DNA from: Candidatus Faecivivens stercoripullorum
GTDB taxonomy: Bacteria > Bacillota > Clostridia > Oscillospirales > Ruminococcaceae
Reading direction: 5' to 3'
DNA length: 5,352 nt
Assembly: GCA_018715285.1 (NCBI GenBank)
Contig: DVLW01000059.1
Location: forward strand, 1-5,352
A program made the position numbers and the translations under genes. Position 1 is the stretch's first letter; each line of letters begins with the position of its first letter. The notes under the pieces are model-generated. The model searched no databases. It was given only the letters and a program-made list of their open reading frames with translations, and was not told the origin of the DNA. This document shows, in pieces, positions 1 to 5,352 of the stretch.

Positions 1-25
1 TCAGCGGCCTGATACAGGCCGCTGA
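1..25 (+). terminator. Perfect 11-bp hairpin upstream of tldD; possible terminator of the preceding gene
   Basis: Bases 1-11 (TCAGCGGCCTG) are the exact reverse complement of bases 15-25 (CAGGCCGCTGA), separated by a 3-nt ATA loop, giving a GC-rich stem with no mismatch. On the + strand the stem is followed by only scattered Ts (27, 29, 31), not a run, so it is a poor intrinsic terminator in that direction. It could terminate a gene arriving from the right-to-left direction if an A-run lies just left of the window, or be a leader hairpin of the tldD transcript. The stem may extend beyond the window edge. The hairpin is certain as sequence; its role is inference. Confidence 0.35.
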
Positions 26-32
26 ATCTGTC

Positions 33-39
33 AGGGAGG
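33..39 (+). promoter_or_regulatory. Ribosome binding site of tldD
   Basis: AGGGAGG lies 12 nt before the ATG at 52. The spacing is on the long side, but the match to the anti-Shine-Dalgarno sequence is good and no better start lies nearby. It sits only 7 nt after the hairpin at 1-25, so that structure and ribosome access could influence each other (inference). Confidence 0.65.
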
Positions 40-51
40 GAAAGAAATATC

Positions 52-1437
52 ATGATTTTAACAAGTGTTCTTGAAGCAGCGCTCGAAATAGCTGTCTCAA
101 CCGGCGCAGATTACGCCGAAATTTTTGCGGAAAATACAACCAGCGGTCTGACCGATCTGGTAGATGACCGCATCCGTAATGCCCTTAACCGCCATAGTGT
201 CGGTGTCGGTGTGCGGGTATTCAGTGGACTGCGGTATGCGTATGCCTGCTCCAGTGGTCTGGAACCGGAAGCGGTTCTTTCCGCTGCCAAAAAGGCAGCG
301 GCAGCACTGGCTGATGGTACGGCACAGATGCAGCTGCCTCATCTTTCAGGTGGAAGCTGTGAAAACCATCATCCGGTGAGCAGACCGGGTTCGGAGGTTC
401 AGCTGGCGGATAAAGTTGCCCTTGCAAAACGTGCCTACCGGGCTGCAAGAGCATACAGCAGCGAAATCAGCCAGAGCACCGTCAGCCTTTTGGACGTCGA
501 CCGCAATATCCTCATTGCAACATCGGATGGACTTCTGGTGACTGACCGTCAGGTCCGCAGCCGGATTAAAATCAACGCAGTCGCCAGCAAAGGCAGTGAA
601 AACCAGATCGGTTACTGTGGCCCTGGTGCGCTTAAAGGGTACGAGTTCTTTGATGAGATTGATATTGAAGGCGTCGCTGCTGAGGCTGCACGTCAGGCAG
701 TTACCATGCTGCACGCAGGATATTGCCCGGCAGGCAGAATGCCGGTTGCAATTGACAATGGTTTCGGCGGCGTTATCTTCCATGAAGCCTGCGGACATTC
801 ACTGGAAGCGGCCGCAGTCGCAAAGGGCATGTCGGAATTTGCCGGCAAGCTGGGAGAGAAAGTTGCGTCTGATAAAGTCACCGCGATTGACGATGGCACA
901 ATTCCCGGCGCATGGGGCAGCGTAAATGTCGATGATGAAGGTACGCCCAACCGCCGCCGTGTACTGATTGAAAATGGTATCCTCAAGAGTTACCTTGTGG
1001 ATAAACTCAACGGGCGCAGAATGGGAATGGAAACAACCGCCAGCTCCCGCCGTCAGGATTATACCTTCCCGCCGGTTTCCCGTATGTCCAACACTTTTAT
1101 TGCACCCGGAACAGATACCGATGAAGCAATCATCGGCTCGATTGAATACGGACTGTACGCCAAAAAGCTGGGCGGCGGTTCGGTTAATCCGGTCACCGGT
1201 GAATTCAACTTTGCAGTCAATGAAGGGTATATTGTCCGCAATGGCCAGATCTGCGAACCTGTCCGCGGTGCATCGCTGATCGGACGCGGTTCAGAGGTCA
1301 TCCGCAATATCGATATGGTCGGAATGAACCTTTGCAGAGAACAGGGAATGTGCGGCGCGTCAAGTGGCTCGATTCCGACAGACGTCGGTCAGCCGATGAT
1401 TCGTGTTAGTGAAATCACCGTCGGCGGTCGTGAGTAA
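52..1437 (+). CDS. tldD: TldD, zinc metalloprotease catalytic subunit of the TldD/TldE protease
   Basis: This 461-residue protein is close to the length of E. coli TldD (about 480). The zinc motif HExxxH is seen as HEACGH at residues 244-249 (H244, E245, H249), preceded by the hydrophobic strand GFGGVIF. A CG pair at 434-435 in the C-terminal GMCGASSG stretch matches the position of the third zinc ligand (a Cys) known in E. coli TldD. The N-terminal part (about 1-210) is the TldD/PmbA first domain; the part from about 225 is the metalloprotease domain, with the family signature GGSVNPVTGEFNF at 374-386. There is no signal peptide or membrane segment, so it should be cytoplasmic. In the known family TldD pairs with TldE to cut unfolded peptides through a narrow tunnel. 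The tldE partner follows after 15 nt with its own ribosome binding site, so the two are surely co-transcribed. The start is set by AGGGAGG at 33-39. All key residues are present and the gene looks intact. The natural substrate cannot be read from the sequence. Confidence 0.95.
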   Translation: MILTSVLEAALEIAVSTGADYAEIFAENTTSGLTDLVDDRIRNALNRHSVGVGVRVFSGLRYAYACSSGLEPEAVLSAAKKAAAALADGTAQMQLPHLSGGSCENHHPVSRPGSEVQLADKVALAKRAYRAARAYSSEISQSTVSLLDVDRNILIATSDGLLVTDRQVRSRIKINAVASKGSENQIGYCGPGALKGYEFFDEIDIEGVAAEAARQAVTMLHAGYCPAGRMPVAIDNGFGGVIFHEACGHSLEAAAVAKGMSEFAGKLGEKVASDKVTAIDDGTIPGAWGSVNVDDEGTPNRRRVLIENGILKSYLVDKLNGRRMGMETTASSRRQDYTFPPVSRMSNTFIAPGTDTDEAIIGSIEYGLYAKKLGGGSVNPVTGEFNFAVNEGYIVRNGQICEPVRGASLIGRGSEVIRNIDMVGMNLCREQGMCGASSGSIPTDVGQPMIRVSEITVGGRE

Positions 1438-1442
1438 GGAGG
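1436..1442 (+). promoter_or_regulatory. Ribosome binding site of tldE, overlapping the tldD stop
   Basis: AAGGAGG begins inside the TAA stop codon of tldD (1435-1437) and ends 10 nt before the ATG at 1453. A near-perfect Shine-Dalgarno placed on the stop codon is consistent with coupled translation of the two subunits. Confidence 0.85.
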
Positions 1443-1452
1443 GTGTATCAGA

Positions 1453-2802
1453 ATGGATTTTGCACAGTTCAGTGCCGCTGCGGCAGCGTATGCCCATGAA
1501 AACGGCATTTCAGATTACCAGTTATATTATCAGGCGGACAGTTCCGATCAGTTCAGTGTCTTTTCAGGCGAGATTGACCGGATGTCCAGCGCACAGGTTG
1601 AGGGTGTCAGCCTCTGCTGCATTGTAAACGGCAAAAAGGGAATTGCATCAACTGAAGCGTTTACCGAGGAAGAGATTCCGGTTCTGTTTCAGCATGCAAT
1701 GGAAGCAGCTGAATTTTCCGGCGACGAAACGCAGGAGACACTCTATACCGGCGGCGATTATCAGCAAACAGAATACCATAAGGCTGAAATGTCGGATGCA
1801 GCCGCTGTCAAAGAACGGCTGATGAGTGTCGAACAGATTGGTTTGAATGCAGACCAGCGGGTTCAGAAAGGCCTGATGGCAGGTATTTCCAATATTACCA
1901 GCCGCCGGGCAATTTCCAACTCTGCCGGATTGTACCTTGAAAGTGAAGGCAGTATGTCGGTATTCTCTGTCAACGTAGTCGCACAGGATGCAGACGGTAA
2001 AAAATATAATGACCATGCCGTCGATGCAAAGGCCGACAGCAGCGAAATGGATATTGAAAAACTGGTCGGCCGCGCTGTTGAAAAGACGGTTGCACAGATT
2101 GGTGCTGCACCGGTCCCAAGCGGACATTATCCGGTCATTTTTGACCACAGCCAGATGACTGCTATGCTGGAAATATTCTCCTCTGTCTTTTCGGCAAGCC
2201 AGGTACAGGATGGATTATCGCTGCTGGGCGGCAAAACAGGACAGAAAATTGCATCGGAAGCTGTCACACTGGTGGATGACCCGTTTTATCCGGACAATTT
2301 CTTTCCCTGTGCGTTTGACGCTGAGGGAGTCCCGACTCAGACAAAAACCGTTATTGAAAACGGTGTTTTAAAACAGCTGCTTTATGACCGCGCCGCTGCC
2401 CGTAAGGATGGTGTGGAAAGTACCGGCAACGCTTACCGTTCCAGCTATGACGCGCCGGTAACCATTGCACCCTTTACATTCTATATGAAACCGGGCAGCC
2501 TTACGCCTGAACAGCTGATGCAAAAGGCTGACAAAGCGGTAATGATTACCTTTATGAAGGGTGCACATGCAGGTGCCAACCCTGTAACGGGTGACTTTTC
2601 ACTGGAATCCAAAGGCTTTTTGATTGAAGGCGGAAAGATTGTACGTGCAGTTGAAGAAATTACCGTTGCAGGAAACTTTTTCCAGATGCTCAAAGATATT
2701 ACCGACGTTGCCAATGACCTGACCGTCAATACTGAGGACGGTATCTCCTGCTGTGGTGCACCAACGGTGCTTGTCAGTGATCTGGCAGTTGCAGGATGCT
2801 GA
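1453..2802 (+). CDS. pmbA: TldE (PmbA), non-zinc partner subunit of the TldD/TldE protease
   Basis: This 449-residue protein matches the usual length of TldE/PmbA (about 450). It is a clear paralogue of the preceding TldD: both carry the NPVTG(D/E)F signature (here residues 376-382), a similar central region, and a closing EITVAG/EITVGG-type strand (402-407 here). Where TldD has HEACGH, this protein reads VIFDHSQMTAM (228-238), with no HExxxH, so it should bind no zinc and act as the structural, substrate-tunnel subunit, as known for E. coli TldE. The N-terminal region (about 1-215) is the PmbA/TldD first domain. No signal peptide or membrane helix is seen; it is cytoplasmic. The start is fixed by the AAGGAGG at 1436-1442. 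The C-terminus has a CC pair (433-434) and the last residue is Cys449, which may or may not matter. TldD precedes it by 15 nt and an M20 peptidase follows after 14 nt, making one operon. Identity as TldE is firm; substrate unknown. Confidence 0.94.
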   Translation: MDFAQFSAAAAAYAHENGISDYQLYYQADSSDQFSVFSGEIDRMSSAQVEGVSLCCIVNGKKGIASTEAFTEEEIPVLFQHAMEAAEFSGDETQETLYTGGDYQQTEYHKAEMSDAAAVKERLMSVEQIGLNADQRVQKGLMAGISNITSRRAISNSAGLYLESEGSMSVFSVNVVAQDADGKKYNDHAVDAKADSSEMDIEKLVGRAVEKTVAQIGAAPVPSGHYPVIFDHSQMTAMLEIFSSVFSASQVQDGLSLLGGKTGQKIASEAVTLVDDPFYPDNFFPCAFDAEGVPTQTKTVIENGVLKQLLYDRAAARKDGVESTGNAYRSSYDAPVTIAPFTFYMKPGSLTPEQLMQKADKAVMITFMKGAHAGANPVTGDFSLESKGFLIEGGKIVRAVEEITVAGNFFQMLKDITDVANDLTVNTEDGISCCGAPTVLVSDLAVAGC

Positions 2803-2807
2803 GGAGG
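2802..2807 (+). promoter_or_regulatory. Ribosome binding site that sets the M20 peptidase start
   Basis: AGGAGG starts at the last base of the tldE stop codon (TGA, 2800-2802) and lies 9 nt before the ATG at 2817. An in-frame ATG also exists at 2796, overlapping the tldE stop, but using it would put this perfect Shine-Dalgarno inside the coding region as Arg codons. The 2817 start is therefore strongly preferred. Confidence 0.88.
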
Positions 2808-2816
2808 AAAAGATTT

Positions 2817-3956
2817 ATGGAACTTCTATCTCCAAAAGCTATTGAATATGCGGAAAATTCTATTGATGAACTGGAGCAGCTTCTGCTGACCCTCTGCCGC
2901 ATTCCGGCGCCTTCTCATAAAGAAGATGAACGGGCAAAATTCTGCCGCGACTGGTTTATCGCAGCCGGCGGAAAAGATACCTATATCGATGACGCCAAAA
3001 ACGTCATCTGCCCGTGGCATCTGTCGGAAGATAAACCGATTATTGTCTTTATGGCGCATACCGATACCGTTTTCCCCGACCTGACACCGTTTGAACCGGT
3101 TGTCACCGATGAACGGATCAGCTGTCCGGGTTGTGGAGACGATACCGCCAACCTCGCAATTTTAATGATTGCCGCGCGGTATATGATGCAGCATGAACTG
3201 CCAATCGGATGCGGCGTACTGTTTGTTGCCAACTCCTGCGAAGAAGGCTTGGGCAACCTGAAAGGCAGCCGCCAGCTGATGAAAGATTACGGCGGCCGTA
3301 TCCGGGCAGTCGTTTCGTTTGACGGGTATCTGGAAGGAATTACCCATCAGGCAGTCGGCTCTCACCGTTACCGGGTAGAGGTACGGACCGAAGGCGGACA
3401 TTCTTATGCAAACTTCGGCAAACCGAATGCAATCCATCTGCTTTCGACCCTGATCGACACCCTGTATGATATCAAGGTACCGGACGAAATGGGTTATACC
3501 ACCTACAACGTCGGCTGTATTGAGGGCGGTACATCGGTCAATACCATTGCACAGAATGCTTCGATGCTGTACGAATACCGTTCGGACGACCGTGCCGGGC
3601 TTGGGTTCATGCATCAGGCTTTTGAACAGGCAATTGACGATTTCCGGGCAAAGGGAATCGATGTCCGCGTCGAAATGATCGGCGAACGGCCCTGTTCAGG
3701 GTATCCTGATGCCGGCATGATGAAGTGGCTGGAAAGCACCGCACAGCAGGCAATCAGAGCATACGCTGGAATCCTTCCGGGACTTGGTTCGGGTTCGACC
3801 GACTGCAATATACCGCTGTCGATGGATATTCCGGCAGTCTGCCCGGGATTGGTTTCAGGCGGAGGTGCACATACCCGTGAAGAGTATATTCTGCGGAAAA
3901 GCCTGCTTCCCGGGCTGAAAGGCGGGATTGCCATGCTGTCGGCATATGTTAAATGA
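2817..3956 (+). CDS. M20-family di-zinc peptidase, PepT-like
   Basis: From the ATG at 2817 the product is 379 residues, typical for M20 exopeptidases. The metal and catalytic residues of the family are visible in order: H81 and D83 in MAHTDTVF, bridging D108 in CGDDTANLA, catalytic E142 with metal ligand E143 in SCEEGLGN, D169 in SFDGYLEG, and H352 in GGGAHTREEY. An M20 dimerisation domain is inserted at about 180-290, with GGHSYANFGKPNAIH (193-207) and GGTSVNTIA (237-245) as its usual landmarks. It has no signal peptide, so it is cytoplasmic. The family hydrolyses peptide or amide bonds at the ends of short peptides or acylated amino acids. The pattern resembles tripeptidase PepT, but GDDTAN replaces the usual DDK stretch, so the substrate is uncertain. 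It sits 14 nt after tldE in the same operon, suggesting it acts on products or substrates of the TldD/E protease (inference). Three cysteines (C103, C106, C141) lie unusually close to the metal-binding residues. All catalytic residues are present; the gene looks intact. Confidence 0.9.
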   Translation: MELLSPKAIEYAENSIDELEQLLLTLCRIPAPSHKEDERAKFCRDWFIAAGGKDTYIDDAKNVICPWHLSEDKPIIVFMAHTDTVFPDLTPFEPVVTDERISCPGCGDDTANLAILMIAARYMMQHELPIGCGVLFVANSCEEGLGNLKGSRQLMKDYGGRIRAVVSFDGYLEGITHQAVGSHRYRVEVRTEGGHSYANFGKPNAIHLLSTLIDTLYDIKVPDEMGYTTYNVGCIEGGTSVNTIAQNASMLYEYRSDDRAGLGFMHQAFEQAIDDFRAKGIDVRVEMIGERPCSGYPDAGMMKWLESTAQQAIRAYAGILPGLGSGSTDCNIPLSMDIPAVCPGLVSGGGAHTREEYILRKSLLPGLKGGIAMLSAYVK

Positions 3957-3990
3957 TATCGAACGGCATCTGAATGTTTGGTGAATTTTC

Positions 3991-4019
3991 TTGATTTGCA
4001 AAATATGATATGTTAAAAT
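3991..4019 (+). promoter_or_regulatory. Sigma-A type promoter with extended -10 for the phosphoesterase gene
   Basis: TTGATT at 3991-3996 (four of six matches to TTGACA) is followed after exactly 17 nt by TAAAAT at 4014-4019 (five of six matches to TATAAT). A TG dinucleotide at 4011-4012, one base before the -10, makes it an extended -10. Transcription would begin at about 4026, leaving a leader of roughly 27 nt. The surrounding 96-nt gap is distinctly AT-rich compared with the genes. This suggests the downstream gene has its own transcript. No experimental support is available here. Confidence 0.6.
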
Positions 4020-4024
4020 AACAT
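4010..4024. promoter_or_regulatory. Palindrome ATGTTA-AAA-TAACAT over the -10; candidate operator
   Basis: Bases 4010-4015 are the exact reverse complement of 4019-4024, with a 3-nt AAA centre. The site covers the extended -10 and reaches to just before the expected transcription start, where a bound repressor would block RNA polymerase. In AT-rich DNA a 6+6 bp palindrome can arise by chance, and no regulator gene is in the window, so this is only a candidate. Confidence 0.3.
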
Positions 4025-4039
4025 TACCTTAATATAGAC

Positions 4040-4046
4040 AGGAAAG
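4040..4046 (+). promoter_or_regulatory. Ribosome binding site of the phosphoesterase gene
   Basis: AGGAAAG ends 6 nt before the ATG at 4053. It is weaker than the AGGAGG-type sites of the peptidase operon but correctly spaced. The next codons give a classic Lys-rich start followed by a hydrophobic stretch, which supports this start. Confidence 0.65.
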
Positions 4047-4052
4047 TTGCCA

Positions 4053-5352
4053 ATGAAATATAAAAAAGTTATTTTCGGGTGTATTGGCGCAGCTGCTGCC
4101 GCAGCCGTCGGAGTTTTGTCGACGGTATTGTATCTGCGGTACGGACGGCTATCACCTGAATTGATACTTACGTCTGAAACAGTTGGGACCAGTTCGGAAA
4201 TAGAACTGATCTGGGAAGACTGTTACAGCGGAAGCGTTCGTCTGACTGAAAATGGTCAGACGGTCGCGGAAATCAAACTGGATGGTGATAAAAACGGTAC
4301 GCTGACTTTTCCGGCTCAGCAAGCAGGAGAGTACACCGCCGAACTGGTATCATCATCCGGAAAACTGCTGGACAGCGATCAGGTGACGGTCACCGACAGC
4401 CTGATTTTTACAGAACAGACGGTCACACAGGTAGGTGACGCTGCCGCTATCCGGATACAGACAGATGACCTTGGAGAGGATGCCTGGATTGGCGTCTATG
4501 AACGGGGAAAAACGCCCGGTGTAGATGACAGTTTTCTGTGGCAGCCGGTATCCGACAGTATCGCCGGTACGTCGATCTATTATCCGCCACAGATGCGCGG
4601 CTCAGTCAACCTGTTTAACCGGTACGCCGGAGAGTATACCGTTTATCTTTTTGCAGATGAAGGGTATACGGTACTGGGAAGCTGGGATTTTGAGACACAG
4701 GAAGACCCGGATACCCTTGCAATGCGCTGGGAACCATATGAAGATGTCACTTCGCCTGGTGATTCCTATGGACAGGTTGTTCTGGTTGGACGTCCGTCCA
4801 GCCCGGACAAGGAGTCTCTCTGGATATGCTGGGGCAGCGATAATGAACCGCTGGAAGGGTATGAACCGCTCTTTTGCCTGAACGCATATGACCATTATCC
4901 GGTCAGCGGCCAGATATCCGCCCATTCGGTTTTCCCGGAAGGTGCAACTCAGCTGCTGGCCTGTGCTGATGACAACGGCAAGCCGGGTGAGGTTATGATT
5001 AGCCTGTCGATTCAGCCAGAACTCCGGCATTATGAGACAGAAGAACCTTTATTCACCTTTGCGGCAATTTCGGACACACATGTGACCGGATTCCCATTGG
5101 GAGGAAATAACTGGAATTACTACAAAGCACTCAACCAGATTATGGACGTGGAACCGAAAGTCAGTTTTATCGTCAATAACGGCGATATCACCGACAATGG
5201 TTCTGAAAAGGAATACAAGGTACTCAATCTGATTGAAGGACTGGTCAGCGATCTGCCTCCGGTTTATTATTCAATCGGAAACCATGATTCTGATAAGAAC
5301 AAATCTGATTTTGAACAGCTGCGTGCCCGTTTTCTGGAACAGACCGGAACAG
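4053..5352 (+). CDS. Membrane-anchored calcineurin-like metallophosphoesterase with N-terminal beta-sandwich repeats (partial, 3' end outside window)
   Basis: The frame is open for 433 codons from the ATG at 4053 to the window edge, with no stop. The start MKYKK is followed by one hydrophobic segment at about residues 6-28 (including six Ala in a row at 13-18), then YGR. With the charged N-terminus inside, the rest should lie outside the membrane; no clear signal-peptidase site is seen, so an anchor is more likely than secretion. Residues about 35-325 are beta-rich and look like three tandem Ig/fibronectin-like units, the first two sharing an AGEYT strand (91-95 and 192-196), the third with an EGATQLLACADD counterpart (296-307). 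From about 335 a phosphoesterase domain begins: D341-x-H343 in ISDTHVTG, D378 in NNGDITDNG, and N410-H411-D412 in IGNHD, which are metal and catalytic residues of the calcineurin-like family. The later His motifs would lie beyond the window. The domain order recalls purple acid phosphatases and other surface nucleotidases or phosphodiesterases. The substrate cannot be predicted. It has its own promoter at 3991-4019 and is probably not part of the peptidase operon. Confidence 0.85.
   Translation, partial: MKYKKVIFGCIGAAAAAAVGVLSTVLYLRYGRLSPELILTSETVGTSSEIELIWEDCYSGSVRLTENGQTVAEIKLDGDKNGTLTFPAQQAGEYTAELVSSSGKLLDSDQVTVTDSLIFTEQTVTQVGDAAAIRIQTDDLGEDAWIGVYERGKTPGVDDSFLWQPVSDSIAGTSIYYPPQMRGSVNLFNRYAGEYTVYLFADEGYTVLGSWDFETQEDPDTLAMRWEPYEDVTSPGDSYGQVVLVGRPSSPDKESLWICWGSDNEPLEGYEPLFCLNAYDHYPVSGQISAHSVFPEGATQLLACADDNGKPGEVMISLSIQPELRHYETEEPLFTFAAISDTHVTGFPLGGNNWNYYKALNQIMDVEPKVSFIVNNGDITDNGSEKEYKVLNLIEGLVSDLPPVYYSIGNHDSDKNKSDFEQLRARFLEQTGT

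Noticed and set aside
346..798. Open frame of 150 codons on the - strand inside tldD
   Set aside because: It lies wholly antisense to a gene with clear family motifs, and its translation shows no recognisable domain.
1648..2148. Open frame of 166 codons on the - strand inside tldE
   Set aside because: It is antisense to an intact conserved gene and has no family motif, so it is most likely a codon-usage shadow despite its length.
2796..2819. Upstream in-frame ATG at 2796 as the start of the M20 peptidase
   Set aside because: It overlaps the tldE stop and would place the perfect AGGAGG inside the coding region; the ATG at 2817 is correctly spaced.
3162..3614. Open frame of 150 codons on the - strand inside the M20 gene
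   Set aside because: It overlaps the catalytic and dimerisation coding sequence of the + strand gene and shows no domain.
4004..4009. TATGAT as an alternative -10 box
   Set aside because: It has no well-spaced -35 partner: TTGATT at 3991 is only 7 nt away. The extended -10 at 4011-4019 has a 17-nt spacer and fits better.
3944..4017. Direct repeat ATATGTTAAA at 3944-3953 and 4008-4017
   Set aside because: It is only 10 bp long in AT-rich DNA, with one copy at the end of the M20 gene; chance is the simpler explanation.
4525..5030. Overlapping open frames on both strands (4525-4881 + and 4602-5030 -)
   Set aside because: Both are inside the continuous phosphoesterase frame that starts at 4053 and carries real motifs; neither has a plausible product.

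Overview
The window looks like chromosomal DNA from a Gram-positive anaerobe-type bacterium, most likely Bacillota/Clostridia. The grounds are strong AGGAGG-type ribosome binding sites before the three peptidase genes (a weaker AGGAAAG before the fourth gene), tight gene spacing, coding sequence of balanced GC beside an AT-rich promoter gap, and a TldD of the HEACGH type. The taxonomic call is inference; nothing in the window fixes genus or species. All four genes are on the + strand, and no mobile element, tRNA, rRNA or CRISPR array was seen.

Region 1 (1-51) is the leader of the first gene. It holds a perfect 11-bp hairpin starting at the first base, followed by a ribosome binding site. Region 2 (52-3956) is a compact three-gene peptidase operon. 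It contains tldD (zinc metalloprotease subunit with HExxxH and a C-terminal Cys), then 15 nt later pmbA/tldE (the partner subunit, which lacks the zinc motif), then 14 nt later an M20-family di-zinc peptidase resembling PepT. TldD and TldE are known in E. coli to form one heteromeric protease that trims or degrades unfolded peptides, including microcin B17 precursor and CcdA. A co-transcribed M20 exopeptidase could finish off the released peptides, or act on the same unknown substrate.

Region 3 (3957-4052) is a 96-nt AT-rich gap with a good sigma-A type promoter (TTGATT, 17-nt spacer, extended -10 TGTTAAAAT). A 6+6 bp palindrome overlaps the -10, and no convincing terminator for the peptidase operon is visible. 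Region 4 (4053 to the window end) is the 5' part of a fourth gene that runs off the window. It encodes a membrane-anchored protein with about three tandem beta-sandwich-like units and then a calcineurin-like metallophosphoesterase domain (D-x-H, GD and GNHD motifs all present). It appears to be a separate transcription unit, and no functional link to the peptidases is shown.

No clearly new system is evident. The points most worth following are the three-peptidase operon with no visible substrate gene, the surface phosphoesterase with repeated N-terminal units, and the palindrome over its promoter.
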